NCBI GenBank assembly: GCA_035048485.1
Contig: CM068588.1
Coordinates: forward strand, 22,962,324-23,026,323
Direction of reading: 5' to 3'
Source: Pteria penguin
Lineage: Eukaryota; Mollusca; Bivalvia; Pterioida; Pteriidae
DNA: 64,000 bases
Both the position numbers and the translations under genes were made by a program. Positions 24,475-38,100 of the stretch are shown piece by piece. Below the pieces are notes generated by a model that was given only the letters and a program-made list of their open reading frames with translations, did no database searches and was not told the origin of the DNA. The stretch's first letter is position 1; every line of letters starts with the position of its first letter.

Positions 24475-27400
24475 GTACAATAAAAACTTTGTGTAGGGTG
24501 TAACGATATTACATGTACTAGGTACTACATGATAGGATATGTTATGCCTTATGGAAATGACACTAGACACTAAACTTTTATTGAAATGTGATCGGCCAAA
24601 CCATTCATGTGAATAGGCACGTGAAACTTCATATTTCCATGACAATCAGATGATTGGGCAGACAAGTCTAGATTTCTCTTATATGTATATATTCATTGTC
24701 CTTGTGAAATTGGTACATATACAAGGATATCACTTACCCATCTTGAATTGTGCATTGTTGGGTATTTTAGTATAATAAACATTTTATAATAAACGTTTTA
24801 TAGTGAATGTTTTATTTCCCTCTCAACAGGGTGATAAATGTAAAGTACTTACCATGACACACAGATCATTCTACTGTGGATTCACAATTACATTGCTTTT
24901 TGTCACAGAGAACTGACAATCTATTTTTGAATTAGTGAGACACCTCAGTGACCTCTATAATATTGCAATCTCATGAATCAAGATCACTTTGCTCTAAATA
25001 ATCATTGTAATTTGTTGTATTAACATTTTCACATTTGGATGCTTTCTCCAAATTTGTAAAGAGGATTTCCTTTATTTAAAATCTGTACCACTTTTGGTAC
25101 CAAACAGAAGCACTTTCAGTTTATATATATCATGTGGATAGATAAGATCAAAGGTACCTCTTATGACCCAGGGATTTTTCTGAGGTAATTGATCATCTTC
25201 TGCCTCTCTTTTGGTATCTGTTCAAATTCTTGGCATGAGACTGTAAATTCTGCTGCCTTTCTTCCGGGTTTCTGTTTAACTTCTTGGTATGAGACGGTAA
25301 ATTCTGCTGCCTCTTTTCTGGTATAGTTCAAGTTATTGGCATGAGACGGAAATTCTGCTGCCTCTCTTCTGGTATCTGTTCAAGTTCTTGGTATGAGATG
25401 GTAAATTCTGCTACCTCTCTTTCGGTATCAGTTCAAGTTCTTGGCATGAGACGGTAAATTCTGCTGCCTCTCATTCGGTATTTATTTAAGTTCTTGGCAT
25501 GAGAAAGTAAATTCTGCTGCCTCTCTTTCGGTATTTGTTCAAGTTCTTGGCATGAGAAAGTAAATTCTGCTGCCTCTCTTCTGGTATCTCTTCAACTTCT
25601 TGGCATGAGATGGTAAATTCTGCAGTCTGTCTTCTGGTATCTGTTCAACGTTGTGGCATGAGACAGTAAATTCTGTAGCCCCATGACATATTATATGTTG
25701 GCACATGACAGAACCATCACTGCTTTGGATGGGCCCGTACTTGTGGACAAAATTTTGAAGCATTGCACCAGGCCGGTGCCACCACCATATAAGTGCAGTA
25801 ATCTGTAGTGGCGTAAAACAATTAATGAGACAAACATGAATATTGTGATCCAAGGAGAATTACACGTAATATAACCTTTTTGTACTAAGGGGCAGTCATG
25901 GTTTAGTATTTTGCTTGTTGTGCAGGCAATCTGGGTTTTATTCCCAGATAATGCCTGTATGTTTAAGGGGTTAATCACCTCCTCCTTTCATGTTGCGGTA
26001 TAAATGTAATACCAATCAACCAACCTTTTGTACTTATTGTGGCAAAGGCACTCTCTACACAGTGTTGGTTCACATTTATATATACAGTTTGGAGTTATAA
26101 TTGTTTCATCTGTATGTAAGGGCATTCATGGCAGGTGTGACTAGTGATTCAGGAGACACTTACTCCTCCCGGGCACCTAGTCTCCTCTCTGAATTTCAGG
26201 GGTCCATGAATGTCTGCTGTGGTGCATTATTGTTAGTGCCAAAGTCACTTAACACCAGTGTCTTTCATATTTGGCATTACTGGAACAGATAACAGACTCA
26301 TGAGAGGAGTAGATACTAATTCTCATTCATTAATGTTGGTTGTGTATTATTACATTAGTTAGCTGTTATAACTTGGTTAGCTGTTATAAGTTATTTAACA
26401 CTTCAGTTATATAAGTCTGTTTATTAATGTATGAATATACATGTATCAAGGCAAAGACTCTGTGGTTAAGTTAAAATGATGAAGAACTAATGTTTTTTTT
26501 TTTAGAATGGGTTCAAGTGTCACATGATGTCAGAGTCCCACCAGAGACAACTGTTATTGTTTGCAGAAAATCCAGATAAATATGTAGATGATTTCTCACA
26601 GTGAGTAAATGTAATAATGAGCATATGTATAGGTGTTGATGTATCTGTTGAAAGAAAATGAGTTTATGATACAAGGTAATTTTGTCCAAGTAAAATGTTG
26701 CTGGTTACAAAAAAGCTTTGTTTACTTACTCAAACATCATGTAAACCCCGGTATACACAAGATAATAATTATCACACATTACAGTGTTGAAACTGAATTT
26801 GCAAGTTATTTTTCTCAAATGCTTATAGAAATCTCCATACCGACATCAGCTTAAAGGAATTCTTGCAGTAGTATTTGACTATATTGTAAATGTACAGATT
26901 TTGTCACTAACAAATTTTAAATAATAATGCAAAAATGTGGAAGTACTTGTACGTTTTGTACTTATTTTGATTGAAATAAGTTTTGATGCATGAAGTTGAA
27001 AATGAAGCTTGGTATGTGTAAGTGCTTGTACATGTATGATAAATTTACACCCCAGAGATAGCTCAAACTACACAAGATATAATCAGACTGTGATGTTAAC
27101 ATGGAAAGTATTTTACTTCATAAAAGTTTATGATTTTATAAAGGGAATATATACCGGTAGATTCAATGCATTCAATACTAGTTAACTAGCATTTTTGTTT
27201 TCACAAGTTTCTCTAGTAGTTTAAACTTTTCACAGCTTTATTACTACCTTAATGATGTACTATTATACAAATTTGTCATAAGATAGTACAGATTTCATTT
27301 TATAGACCAATCTGTAGCTTTTTTTGCATTTGAGGTCAATGATTAAGTTGCAATTTTGATGTAATGAACCATGATTGATAAGTACAAGTTGAAGTATCTT

Positions 27401-30400
27401 TAACTGTATTTTTCCAGAAAAACTGCTCCTTTACCAAATAAATTCCAGAAACACCCTTACCTTTTCGAGCTATAGTACTATTTTGCCATGACAGTATGCA
27501 TTGATGTTCTGTTGTGTTCCATGTCTTAGGTCAAGTTCACATGACAATTAAATCAAAATTTCAAAAAGTTATGAAATAGATAAGAATCTAATTGAATTTG
27601 CCATGTTCATTTCAACTCATCCCAGGTTATTTGTATATTAATTTTTCCATCAATATGATGTAAATGTTATCAATGAATGATATTATATGTATCCTTAAAT
27701 TATATTACTCATTGAAAGTTTTTCATTCTAAGATTACCTAATAGAAAATGATAATAATTAAATTTTGGCAAAATACATCTGTCTATTAGAGTCCAAAGTT
27801 AATTTTTCAATTATCTAAGTAACTCAGACTATCGATCAGAGGAAACCTGTATTACGCAGCACTACAGGTCATACTCTGTGCATTTTAAAGATGGGTAAAA
27901 TGTATTGTTGATTTCTTTCAGGCAGTTCATGGATGAATATTTAGAATTGTTAAAGAGGAGATTTGGAACAAAACGAGTGCATTGTAACATAGTGTACCAG
28001 GAATACATTGCATTCAGAGACCATGTACATATGAACTCTACACAATGGGAAGCACTTACAGACTTTGTCAAATGGCTTGGCAGAGAAGGTAATCTAAGGC
28101 CTTAATATTCCAATTCTCTTTTACAATTTTGTGTCACTTGCCAAGCATAGTAATGTTCAGAGATTGCTTTGTCTGTTTTGTTTCTGTCTGTTACATTTTG
28201 TTTAAGTCCTTGTAACGATATATTCTAAAGCAAAATAAAAAAATGTGGTAATATTATATTTAAAGCAGTAAAGAGTGTGCTGATGGTTTTAAGTAAAATC
28301 TATTTGTACTAATAAGTTTAAAAATTGAGGCATATAAATTTGTAGTAATACTTAAGGTCAGGGGAAATTGGAAGAGTAATTTAAAGCAGTGGTTTTTGGG
28401 GGAACACTGGTCTTGATTGAAAATTCTTCATATACATACGTTATAGATAATTATTAATAGGAAAACAGGGTTTCTCTATCCAAAAGGCATGTGTAAATAT
28501 AAACATGTTTTTAAGATTGATTGATTGATTGATTTTTGTTTAACATCACACCACGAATATTTCACGTATATGGTGACGGCATCTGCCTGATGCGGGGCAT
28601 ACAAATTTTGACCTTTGCAACGGACCCATCCGAAGCAGTGAGGGATCTTTAACGCGCCATGCATACCACGATACGGGGCCTCGGTTTTTACTGTCTCATC
28701 CAAAAGACAGGACACCGGCATGACCAAAGTGGGACTCTTACCCCGGCTTTCCGATCAGGAGGCAAGCGCAATACCACTAGGTCATGCCGGTGAGGGATCT
28801 TTCATGTGCCACGCCTACTGCAATACAGGACCTTTGTTTTTACTGTCTCATCTGAAAGACAGGACACTGGTGCACTTATGGCTTCACTGGCTTTCAGAAG
28901 GTGGTGTAAAGCTGTAAACTACAAACATAAACATATATAAAAAGTATGTGATGAATATTGTAAAAGTACTTATCTAGCATTATTCTAGTACATTGTTCAT
29001 CTTAGCTGCAAAGCTGTTATAAAATCAACTGAAAGTTGATGTCAGATTTCAAAGTAAATTTTTATTGGGAGATATGTTAAATTTTCTATAGGAAAGGCTG
29101 TAGTTGATCACACTGAGAAGGGATGGTTTGTACAGTACATTGACCGCGATCCTGAGACGATTCGCAAGCAAGAAATGATCAAAGCTAAGGAGAAAATGGA
29201 GCTTGATGATGAGGAAAGAACAGCCAAACTTATACAGAAACAGATAGAAAGAGCTAAAGAGCAGGGGAAAAATGTAGTTGAGTCTACATATACCGAATTA
29301 AAGAGAGAAAATGAAGAAGAGAAAGGTCTCATTTTTAATAATATTAATATGTCGGCTTATATCAGCCTATCTTTTAATTTAGTTTCATTAACAAGGTCTT
29401 TGTTCTTCTTTAGATATTTAAGCTGAGAGTAGTCAGAAAATTGTAGTGTTAAATTGTTTGGTCATGTCAGACATGATGGATGTGAAGTTGAAGAATATTA
29501 GGACTGGTACATAGAGAGTATTGCCATTATTCAGGAGGTTTAATCACAAGTTAGACTAAGTATGGGCTGGAGTATCGCCAGGTAATTTTTATTATTAAAT
29601 TACCTGTATAATGCCTATACAAATGTAAGGAGCAATATTTTATTTATTTTTGTTTTGACAATATGACAGTATGAATGTAAACATGGTCACTTCCGCTTTA
29701 TTTTTCCAGTGATTTCTGACCGAAAAAGAGTCGGTTTTTGTTTATACTATCATACATATAATTAGATTATAAGAAATGATTTTGATAATTTTCTGTCTAT
29801 CGATGTATAGACAAAAACCTAATTCTAAAACATGGTATAATCCACTTCGCAGATCATACAGTGTATACATCAATTATTTTGTGTACACTAGTTGACATAA
29901 AAATTATAACAGTCATTTCTTAAATGTTATGCTACACTGCGATTTTAAGCATACTTGAGTGACTCATGTGACATATTGCTATTGGTCTTATCTGTGATTT
30001 TCTGTTAACATTGGTCTTCATCGTTGTCTTTTATCACATGAATGTTTTTTACTTCCTATCAAAAACTACCACCGAGCCATTTCTCACCATATTTCATATG
30101 AAGCATCTTTAGGATTAGTGGAAAATAAATAATGAATTCCCTGATCCCAGCTCCTTTTCCTAAAAATGGGACCAAAACAGCTAATATATAGTCCTTTTTT
30201 CAAAAGTTATGTTTGTATTCTTGGTACTTCCCATTTGGAACAGTATCTGACAAACAACAATTATGACGTCATCAATTCTATAGAAACCGATCTTAAGCTT
30301 AGGAAAATGATAGTCCACAAATGATGTTTACACAGGAAATTGATGACGTCATAACTGATTTAGGTCAGATACCGTCCCAAATGGGAAATAACTCTGTTTA

Positions 30401-33400
30401 ATAAAAGTCTCAATATTCATAATTATAAAGGGCATGAAACCCTTTGCCTAAGTTGTGAAATTCATGATGCCTGGTACAGACATTGATTTTTTGCGAAAGC
30501 AAGGGGACATTAAATTTCATTCGTCTGTCCTTTGTCTGTCTGTCTGACCATCCATCTGTCTGTCTGTCCTTCTGTCACAATAGTAATTGCAATACCCTTC
30601 CGTTGGTACCAAAATTTTTTATCATGTGACCTTTGACCTACTTCAATATAACTTCCGTTGGTACCAAAATTTTTTATCATGTGACCTTTGACCTACTTCA
30701 ATATAACTTTTTTACCGTAAGATGTTGGGCCTTCATATTTGGCATGTGTGTCTGTAGACATGCACAACCACGACAGTATGTCACAGATCACTTCACTTTT
30801 ACTGATAGAATCCGGAAAGCAGGGGACCACAATTCTCTGAATTGCTTGTTTAGAATGGGTCTCACATGGTAACATAGTGAAAATTATTAATCTTACAAAA
30901 TCTAATTCTATCTTGTGATGATAAATGGAATGTATAAAATGATTTTGAAAAGCAGAAGGCCCTTTACCAAATTTGTTAAATTTGTGATCCCCTTGGGCCA
31001 CATCAAAGTGTGGAGTCAACATAACTATAAAGAGATGTGTGCTTAATCTTATAATATCTTTGGCTTTGCTCCTGTGTATTGTGATGATTAACTGTATGCT
31101 AAGCATATGAAGTAGAGAAAGCTATATATCAAAATTGTAAAATTTATGACCCTGCAGTCAAAAGGTTGTATTATGTGCATTGATGCAGTTGCCTGTCCAA
31201 ATATTCTGTTGATATCTACATCAAATGAAAAGATAAAATATTCATTTCTAAAGTCCTTGAAAGTGGCAATAAACATTAACAAAACTGTTCAAATAGTTTA
31301 CCGTAAACCTTAAGTACATATTTATGGATAAAAGATATTAAGGTAAATTTCAAATGCATTGGTATGAAATTAAAGAAATTGTTTGATTAAGAATGAATAA
31401 CATAAAGTGTTTAAATTATAGAAGTGTATAAATAGCTGTTTTCAAGATTAAAATATACATGTATACTGAACAGTAAAAACATATTTTTCTAGGTATTCAT
31501 CCAGGTATATTAAGGACCGTGTTTCTTTCAAATATTCAAATTCATATACATGTATAAACATTAAAAAGACTTTGTAAACTTTCCAGGTATTTGTTTGTAA
31601 ATATCTGTTCTGTTCTTGAATATCTTCAGTTGCTTAGATTATATTCTTTCTTTAATTTTAGTGACCATTAATCTCTCTGGTATGGCCTGTAAAAAGAAAG
31701 AAGAAACATCTACTTTGTGAGTATGAATTGTCATGAAATTATACACATAAATATAATTGAATTGCACAATTTCAGGAGAAGCTTTAGGTCCATGTTTTGA
31801 AGTATGCTGTTACACTCATATCACTGATGAAAATAAAGACTGGTCAAAAAGTATCAGACTGATTTTCTTATGCCAATTTACTGGGTCAATTCTTGTTGTC
31901 AGTATTTTTATGTCCTGTTATTGGTAATAGTTGAGTATAACATTACCCCTTTCTGTAATTCCGTCATCATTTCCTTTCCATGCTCTGTCTCTGCAATAGT
32001 GCATATTGAATTTAGGTTTAATTTACTGATACATGATGAGATAATCTAGAGCAAGATTTGATTTGGTTACTGTTGAATAATTTTTGACGGAGTTATGTCC
32101 CTTGGACTTAGAAAATTTCAAATAAATGAACAGTTTCCATGCTTTATCTCTACAGTGAATGCACATATTGAATTGAAATTTGGTTTACTGATACATCATG
32201 ATAGTAAATAGGTTAAGTGTTAATTTGGTGATGTCGAATAATGTTTGACGGAGTAATGCCCTTTGAACTTAGAAAATTTCCAATAATTAACAGTTTTTGT
32301 GCTCTATCTATGCAATGAATGCATACATGTTTATTTTCTTAAAGTTTGGTAGAGAGATACATCATGATAATATCTAAATCAGGTTTAAATTTGGTGACAG
32401 TCCAATAAATTTTGACAGAGTTATGCCTCTTGGATGTAGTAAAATTTCATAACTTTGCTGCCAGTTGGGCATTTGTAGCATAACATCTAGTTTAAAGATG
32501 ATTTATGACCTACCTCCTTACGTGTGTTTTTGATAAAACTATAATCTGAAGCCCAGTGTTGTATCTTACATTGACACAAACAAGATACCTAAACGTTTCT
32601 TGTGGATTAACTTCATGGGTGAAAATTTAGTCCAGGCCAGTGCCATCACCATGTAAGTGAAGTAATCTTCTTGTGGCATAAAACAATCAGAAAACCAACA
32701 AAATATCACAGTAGGAAATAAAAGTTTTTTCATAATCTCATCCACATGCTCACATGCTCCTTATGCCTTCATTATTTAAGGAAATATTTGTAAATAAAGC
32801 ACAAGATTATTGTTGCTGTGCAGCGAACAAAGATATTATTTTCATTGTATTTTCAATTTTAATTCTTTTTAAAAGAAAAAAATAATGTTAGAAAACATAT
32901 TGATAAGAAAATGAAATAGGGTAATTGCGATTATTATGAAAAAAATATATTTTCAATCACTTTAATATCCCATCCCTTCGCATTGCAGGAGGGATATAGT
33001 AACGGTACCGTTCATGTGGATATGTGTGTGTGTGTCTGTAAGAGAGCCTTGTACACACTCTAGAAGTCACAGTATTGGCTGTGTTGTGTTCATATCTCAA
33101 AAATAGCTTTAGTATAAGGAGGGAATGATTGCTCTTGATTTCGGAAGGAGATGTGTGTCTACCTGCATCAATAGTCTTTTTGCCTTTATATGAATGTAAT
33201 CTTCTATCCCCTGCCGATCTTTATCGAGAAAGTTCAGAATAGTATATCCATCTTCTAAAATTACTATGAGTGGAGATGCAATGATACCCTTGGTTTCATA
33301 CAATAAAGTCAGTCATGAAGTTTTCTTGGAGTAAGCACCATATTTCAAATCATTCATATTTTGATTTGGTCTGTATGTGAAAAATAGGGATCTTTTCAAC

Positions 33401-35155
33401 ATGTATCAGGGCGGAGTATGACAAGTGGTCAGACAGATTAGGTTGAAGTGAAAATATTCTTTTAATACAATGCACATATATGTTATACATATGTTGTTGA
33501 AGTTGCTATGTGATAAATGTATCAATCTAATTTAAGCCTTTATGCCACTGGAATAAGAAATTCCCTGTCATTGAATGATTGATCTTTATATTAATTCATA
33601 TTCTCTTTGTTTCTTTCTGAAGGTACAAACTTGTCTTGATGACATTGTATTTTGGAAAATGATTAATTAATTGGAGTATGCATTATATTTTCAGAGAAGA
33701 AAATCCATTCAAAAAAATGGCCAAACCAGACAAAAGGGTAGAATCTGGATCACCAAAGCCAGAGAAAAAGAAATCAAGGTGGGAAGATACTGAGGAGCCA
33801 ACAAAAGCAGAGTCAAGCAAACCGTCTACATCCGGACAAAAACGAAAATCAGCTTTAGATGAAATCATGGAGGTATTTCTACTTGATTTTTATATTTATA
33901 ATTCCATACTTATGTTCCTAAACATATGATGGTATTACAGTAGTCCATGGCAACCTTTTTACCCTGAACTCAGCCATCTTGTAGTGTTTAACATATTGCA
34001 GTTAGATTTTGTAGAAGTAATAAATGGCTATTTTGTTTTTGCCATAGGTAGATAGAATATCCCATCTTTTCATGGCTTTAGCTATATTGGTATAAACAGA
34101 CAAGCTCTATGATATTACAAAGAACAATTAAGTCAGTATTCACAATATTTCGGTCTCCTGACCTTCTTCTAGTGAATTTTATTGGTATTGGTGGCTTAAG
34201 CTTTGTAATATCCATCATATTTCTAACCGATATCATAACTGATATGAAATATGATGGATATTACATAGCTTAAGCCACCAATACCAATAAAATTCACTAG
34301 AAGAAGGTCAGGAGACCGAAATATTGTGAATACTGAGTTAATTGTTCTTTGTTTTATGACACTTCCCTTTGGAGGACTATTAAGATCTATGATATTATGT
34401 TGGCAAAACCTCCTACTGTAAAAAAAAAAAATTATTTGTTAATGGCTCTCCTTCAAGCATATTTATTACATGTATGACTCTGAAAATTTTTGTCATCAAA
34501 AATTCAAAACAAAGTTGTAAAATATATTTCTTTGGAATAAAAATTAAAAAATAGTAGAGTTTACCTGTTGCTGATGCAACATAGTGTCTTCCTCTTAAGA
34601 GAGAAAAAAAAAAGAAATGAAAGAAAGATAATGTTAGAGAATATAACATACAATAAAACTGTATAAAAAGTGTGCATGTACTGGTAGATAACCATTGCAC
34701 CAGTGTAATAATGTTTCCCAGTGGACAGCATTGTGTATTGCTGAATTATGCAATATAAACAAGGTTACCAAATGAGTTGTCTTTCTTTGCTCATCATAGC
34801 AATAATAAAGCTGACTCTTTGCCCGAGATGGCTGTGTCCTGTTTTTGAGGTACATATTATGTGATGAAATTTCTAAATTGGTAGGATATAATACAACTCA
34901 TCAGGACTATGTACTTTTGGAGTTCAAACAAGAGAAAAAATGAAAAAGTGAAAAATATTAAATAACTTTTATACATTTAAACTGATATAAGAGATTAAGA
35001 GGTGAGTAAGAGAGAGTAAGAGGTCAAGAATTAGCATGGGACAAATCTTAAAAGAGTTTTACTCAGAGAGTGTATTAGGGAAAATTTCCATGGTTTAGCT
35101 CAATTTATAAGAATTCTAGAAAGAAACTTAAAAGCTTTTGAAACATTTTTTTACT

Positions 35156-35191
<36 letters not shown>

Positions 35192-38100
35192 TATTTTGAT
35201 GATGTTATCACTTTTAAAAGTGTTAAAAATCATTTTATGTTTGAAAACGTTAAACTCAAAAAGTTTCTACACTGGAACAGAAAAGCACTGCTGTGAAACT
35301 TTAAACTCATAAATTCTCTTAACTGGAATGGAAAAACACTGCTGCAAACTTTTCAAATGAGCTTGGCAAAAGGGAAATTACATTCCAGATTCGAACATTC
35401 TAGCTTTAAGAATAGTAGTAAACATAATTCTGTTATGTAACATTAGAAATTCTAATTTCTTAAAATATTCACCTTAAAACTGTCGTCCTTTGCTTGAAAT
35501 GATAAGTTAACTGATGAAGCTGGAAAATTCAGATAATTAGAGAGAAACAAAACTATGCTGTGAAAAATGATAATTATAACAAATGTCCAGAAAAACCAAA
35601 CAAAAAGAGAGAATAATGTTATGCTAAACAGGCATTGTGAATAAGTAAATTTAATATTTTCCAAACATTTCCTCAAGGTATTCTTTTACTAGTTTTAAAA
35701 TTATATGATGGTTATGTAAATACATTTTACTTGTGATTTAACTACAATTGAGTCATTAGAAAGACTATTTTAGAATTTACATCATATATGTGTACTGTTT
35801 TATTTAGTCAGAAGAACATAGGAAAGAAAAGATGAATAGAAGAGATTATTGGCTTGCAGAAGGAATAGTGGTAAAAGTGATAACAAAGAAACTGGGGGAC
35901 AAATATTACAAAAAGAAAGCCATTGTTAAGGTAAGAGAGACCCCATAACAAACTGAAAAGCAACATCATCCCTCTCTTTCTATATGAATTCATTTGAATC
36001 GTTGTAATATCTCTTTTGAAGTTGTTGCCGACATAAGCCGTGTTGAACAATGATAGATTATTAAATAACATTGATATCACTTGACTTCTTTATCCTCTAT
36101 CACATTTAACTAATTTACTTCCAAGGTCTATATGTCAGGCTTCAACATAGAGAATAATGAATATATCAGTGTATATGTATTTATTTTCATGTGCTTTACA
36201 TTTAAGGAGAGGAAGTGTGCCCTTTGTGCATTTTTTCATTACTATAGTAATGTTCTCAAAGATACAAAGAATGACAGTCATAAATCTTGATAATTTATAT
36301 CAAAAATGATGTTTCGTATACATGTAAATTTTGACTTACTAGAACATATCTGTTAATGCATTAAGTTTGAAGAAGTTTTTATTCCTTCTTCGATTTTTTT
36401 ATCACAAAAAGTAAGAGAAAATATGAGTTAAAGTTTAATTATTCCAAGAGGACATATATGTAATTCCATGTGTTTTAACCATACTTTTCTACTGTATGCT
36501 CTGAGTTCTATAAATTTGTATGTTTAATACAGGAAGTACATGATTTATACAGAGGGGTCATCAAGATGATAGATTCAGGTGATACACTGAAAGTTGATCA
36601 GTCTCATTTAGAAACAGTTATACCAGCCCAAGGTGGGTAACGAGTTCGTTTTTTAAGAAATAACCACTACCTATCCATGGTTGATTGTCCAGCAGTTCCT
36701 GAGTTGCATAAACCAATCAAATTATCACCTCGCCATGAGGTAGCTCTGTGAAAATGAATTGGGCGGAGCATTAAGAATTTTAGTTGTACAGTACATGTAG
36801 GCGTGGCGTATCTGAGCGGGAATGTGTTGGAGAATAATCACCGGAGGAGTTCTATGGAATACATAGGGAGAAAATTTCAAGTCATATTAGAATTGGTCTT
36901 AAAGTGATTTTGTGCCAGGTTTATTCAAACATGTAGTTCATGTGATAAACAAAGCTGGTGTAACTCTGTGGATGAGGTGCTTGGCTCATGAGCAAAAGGT
37001 CTGAGGTTTGACTCCTGTTGTGGGGACACCTGTGTAATGTTTTTTGGATGAGACAGTGAAAACAAATATTTTGTCAATTAACAATTAAAATTTACAATAA
37101 ATTGCGTGTCATAAATATAAGATTTGAATAAGGTTTTAGTTAATAAGCTGTTGTTTTTAATCAGTAAGTAATAAACTATGTTTTGTATTGCAGGAAAAGT
37201 AGTGAAAATAGTAAATGGAGCATACAGAGGACAGCTAGCAGTGTTAGAATCAATAGATGAAAAGAAGTTTTCATGCACTTTGTCTTTACATTCTGTAAGT
37301 ATAATATATCTGTTCAACACCTTGAACATAATATAAATACAGCTTGTTATTGCACTGTTGATATATGAGATACAGGATTGAAGTTTGAAGAAAAACTGTG
37401 TGAAAATCTTTAAATCATAAGTATTTTGGTGGACTAATGTGTTATACACATAAGATTTTTAAAAGCAGCTGTGGATTGTATGTAAAAGATTATATTTTTC
37501 TGTAAACTATTAGATACAGGCCAGGTGGACAAAAATTTGTAGAAAAAGAATGCTTTTGTAATTATATGTTAGCGACTATGCTTATGGAGGAATATTAAGA
37601 ATATTATTGAATCTGTTATAAATCTTTCAGTTTATATGTCCCTTGGAGAATTTTTTGGCAAATTCACTACCTTTCCAAAATTGCTAAAAATTAATTGACA
37701 GCAAATATTAATTTCCAGATATACAGTATATAGGATTTGGTCTGACAATGCATTTCGCTATCAGAAGTTCTGCTGTATTTAAGTGCATAATTACTGATGG
37801 TTCAGTGATATTTCATAGAACCACTTGCTGGAAATGTAATATTTTAGTTCATTTCATAGGACCCTAGCCAATAAAACCAAAGGGGACTATTGGTTTCCAG
37901 TCCATCTATTTGTCTGTTACATGTCAGTTTTCCAGATTTATTTCTGTCTTTACTGATATTAAAATGAAACTTACCTTGAAGCTTCAGTGTGAGAATTCAC
38001 AGATCAAGTTTGACTGAAATCCCTGTTGACATACTTTTGCCAGAGTTATTGCCCTTTGCAGGATGTCAGTTTTCTAGTATTTTTCTCTGTCATGTTTTCA

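Noticed and set aside
27905..28105. KIN exon 3 as an independent small gene
   Set aside because: It joins in frame with exons 2 and 4 and matches the KIN17 family in the middle of the protein.
35511..35540. Hammerhead-like CTGATGA with GGAAAA nearby
   Set aside because: The required stem II and the flanking stems are absent.
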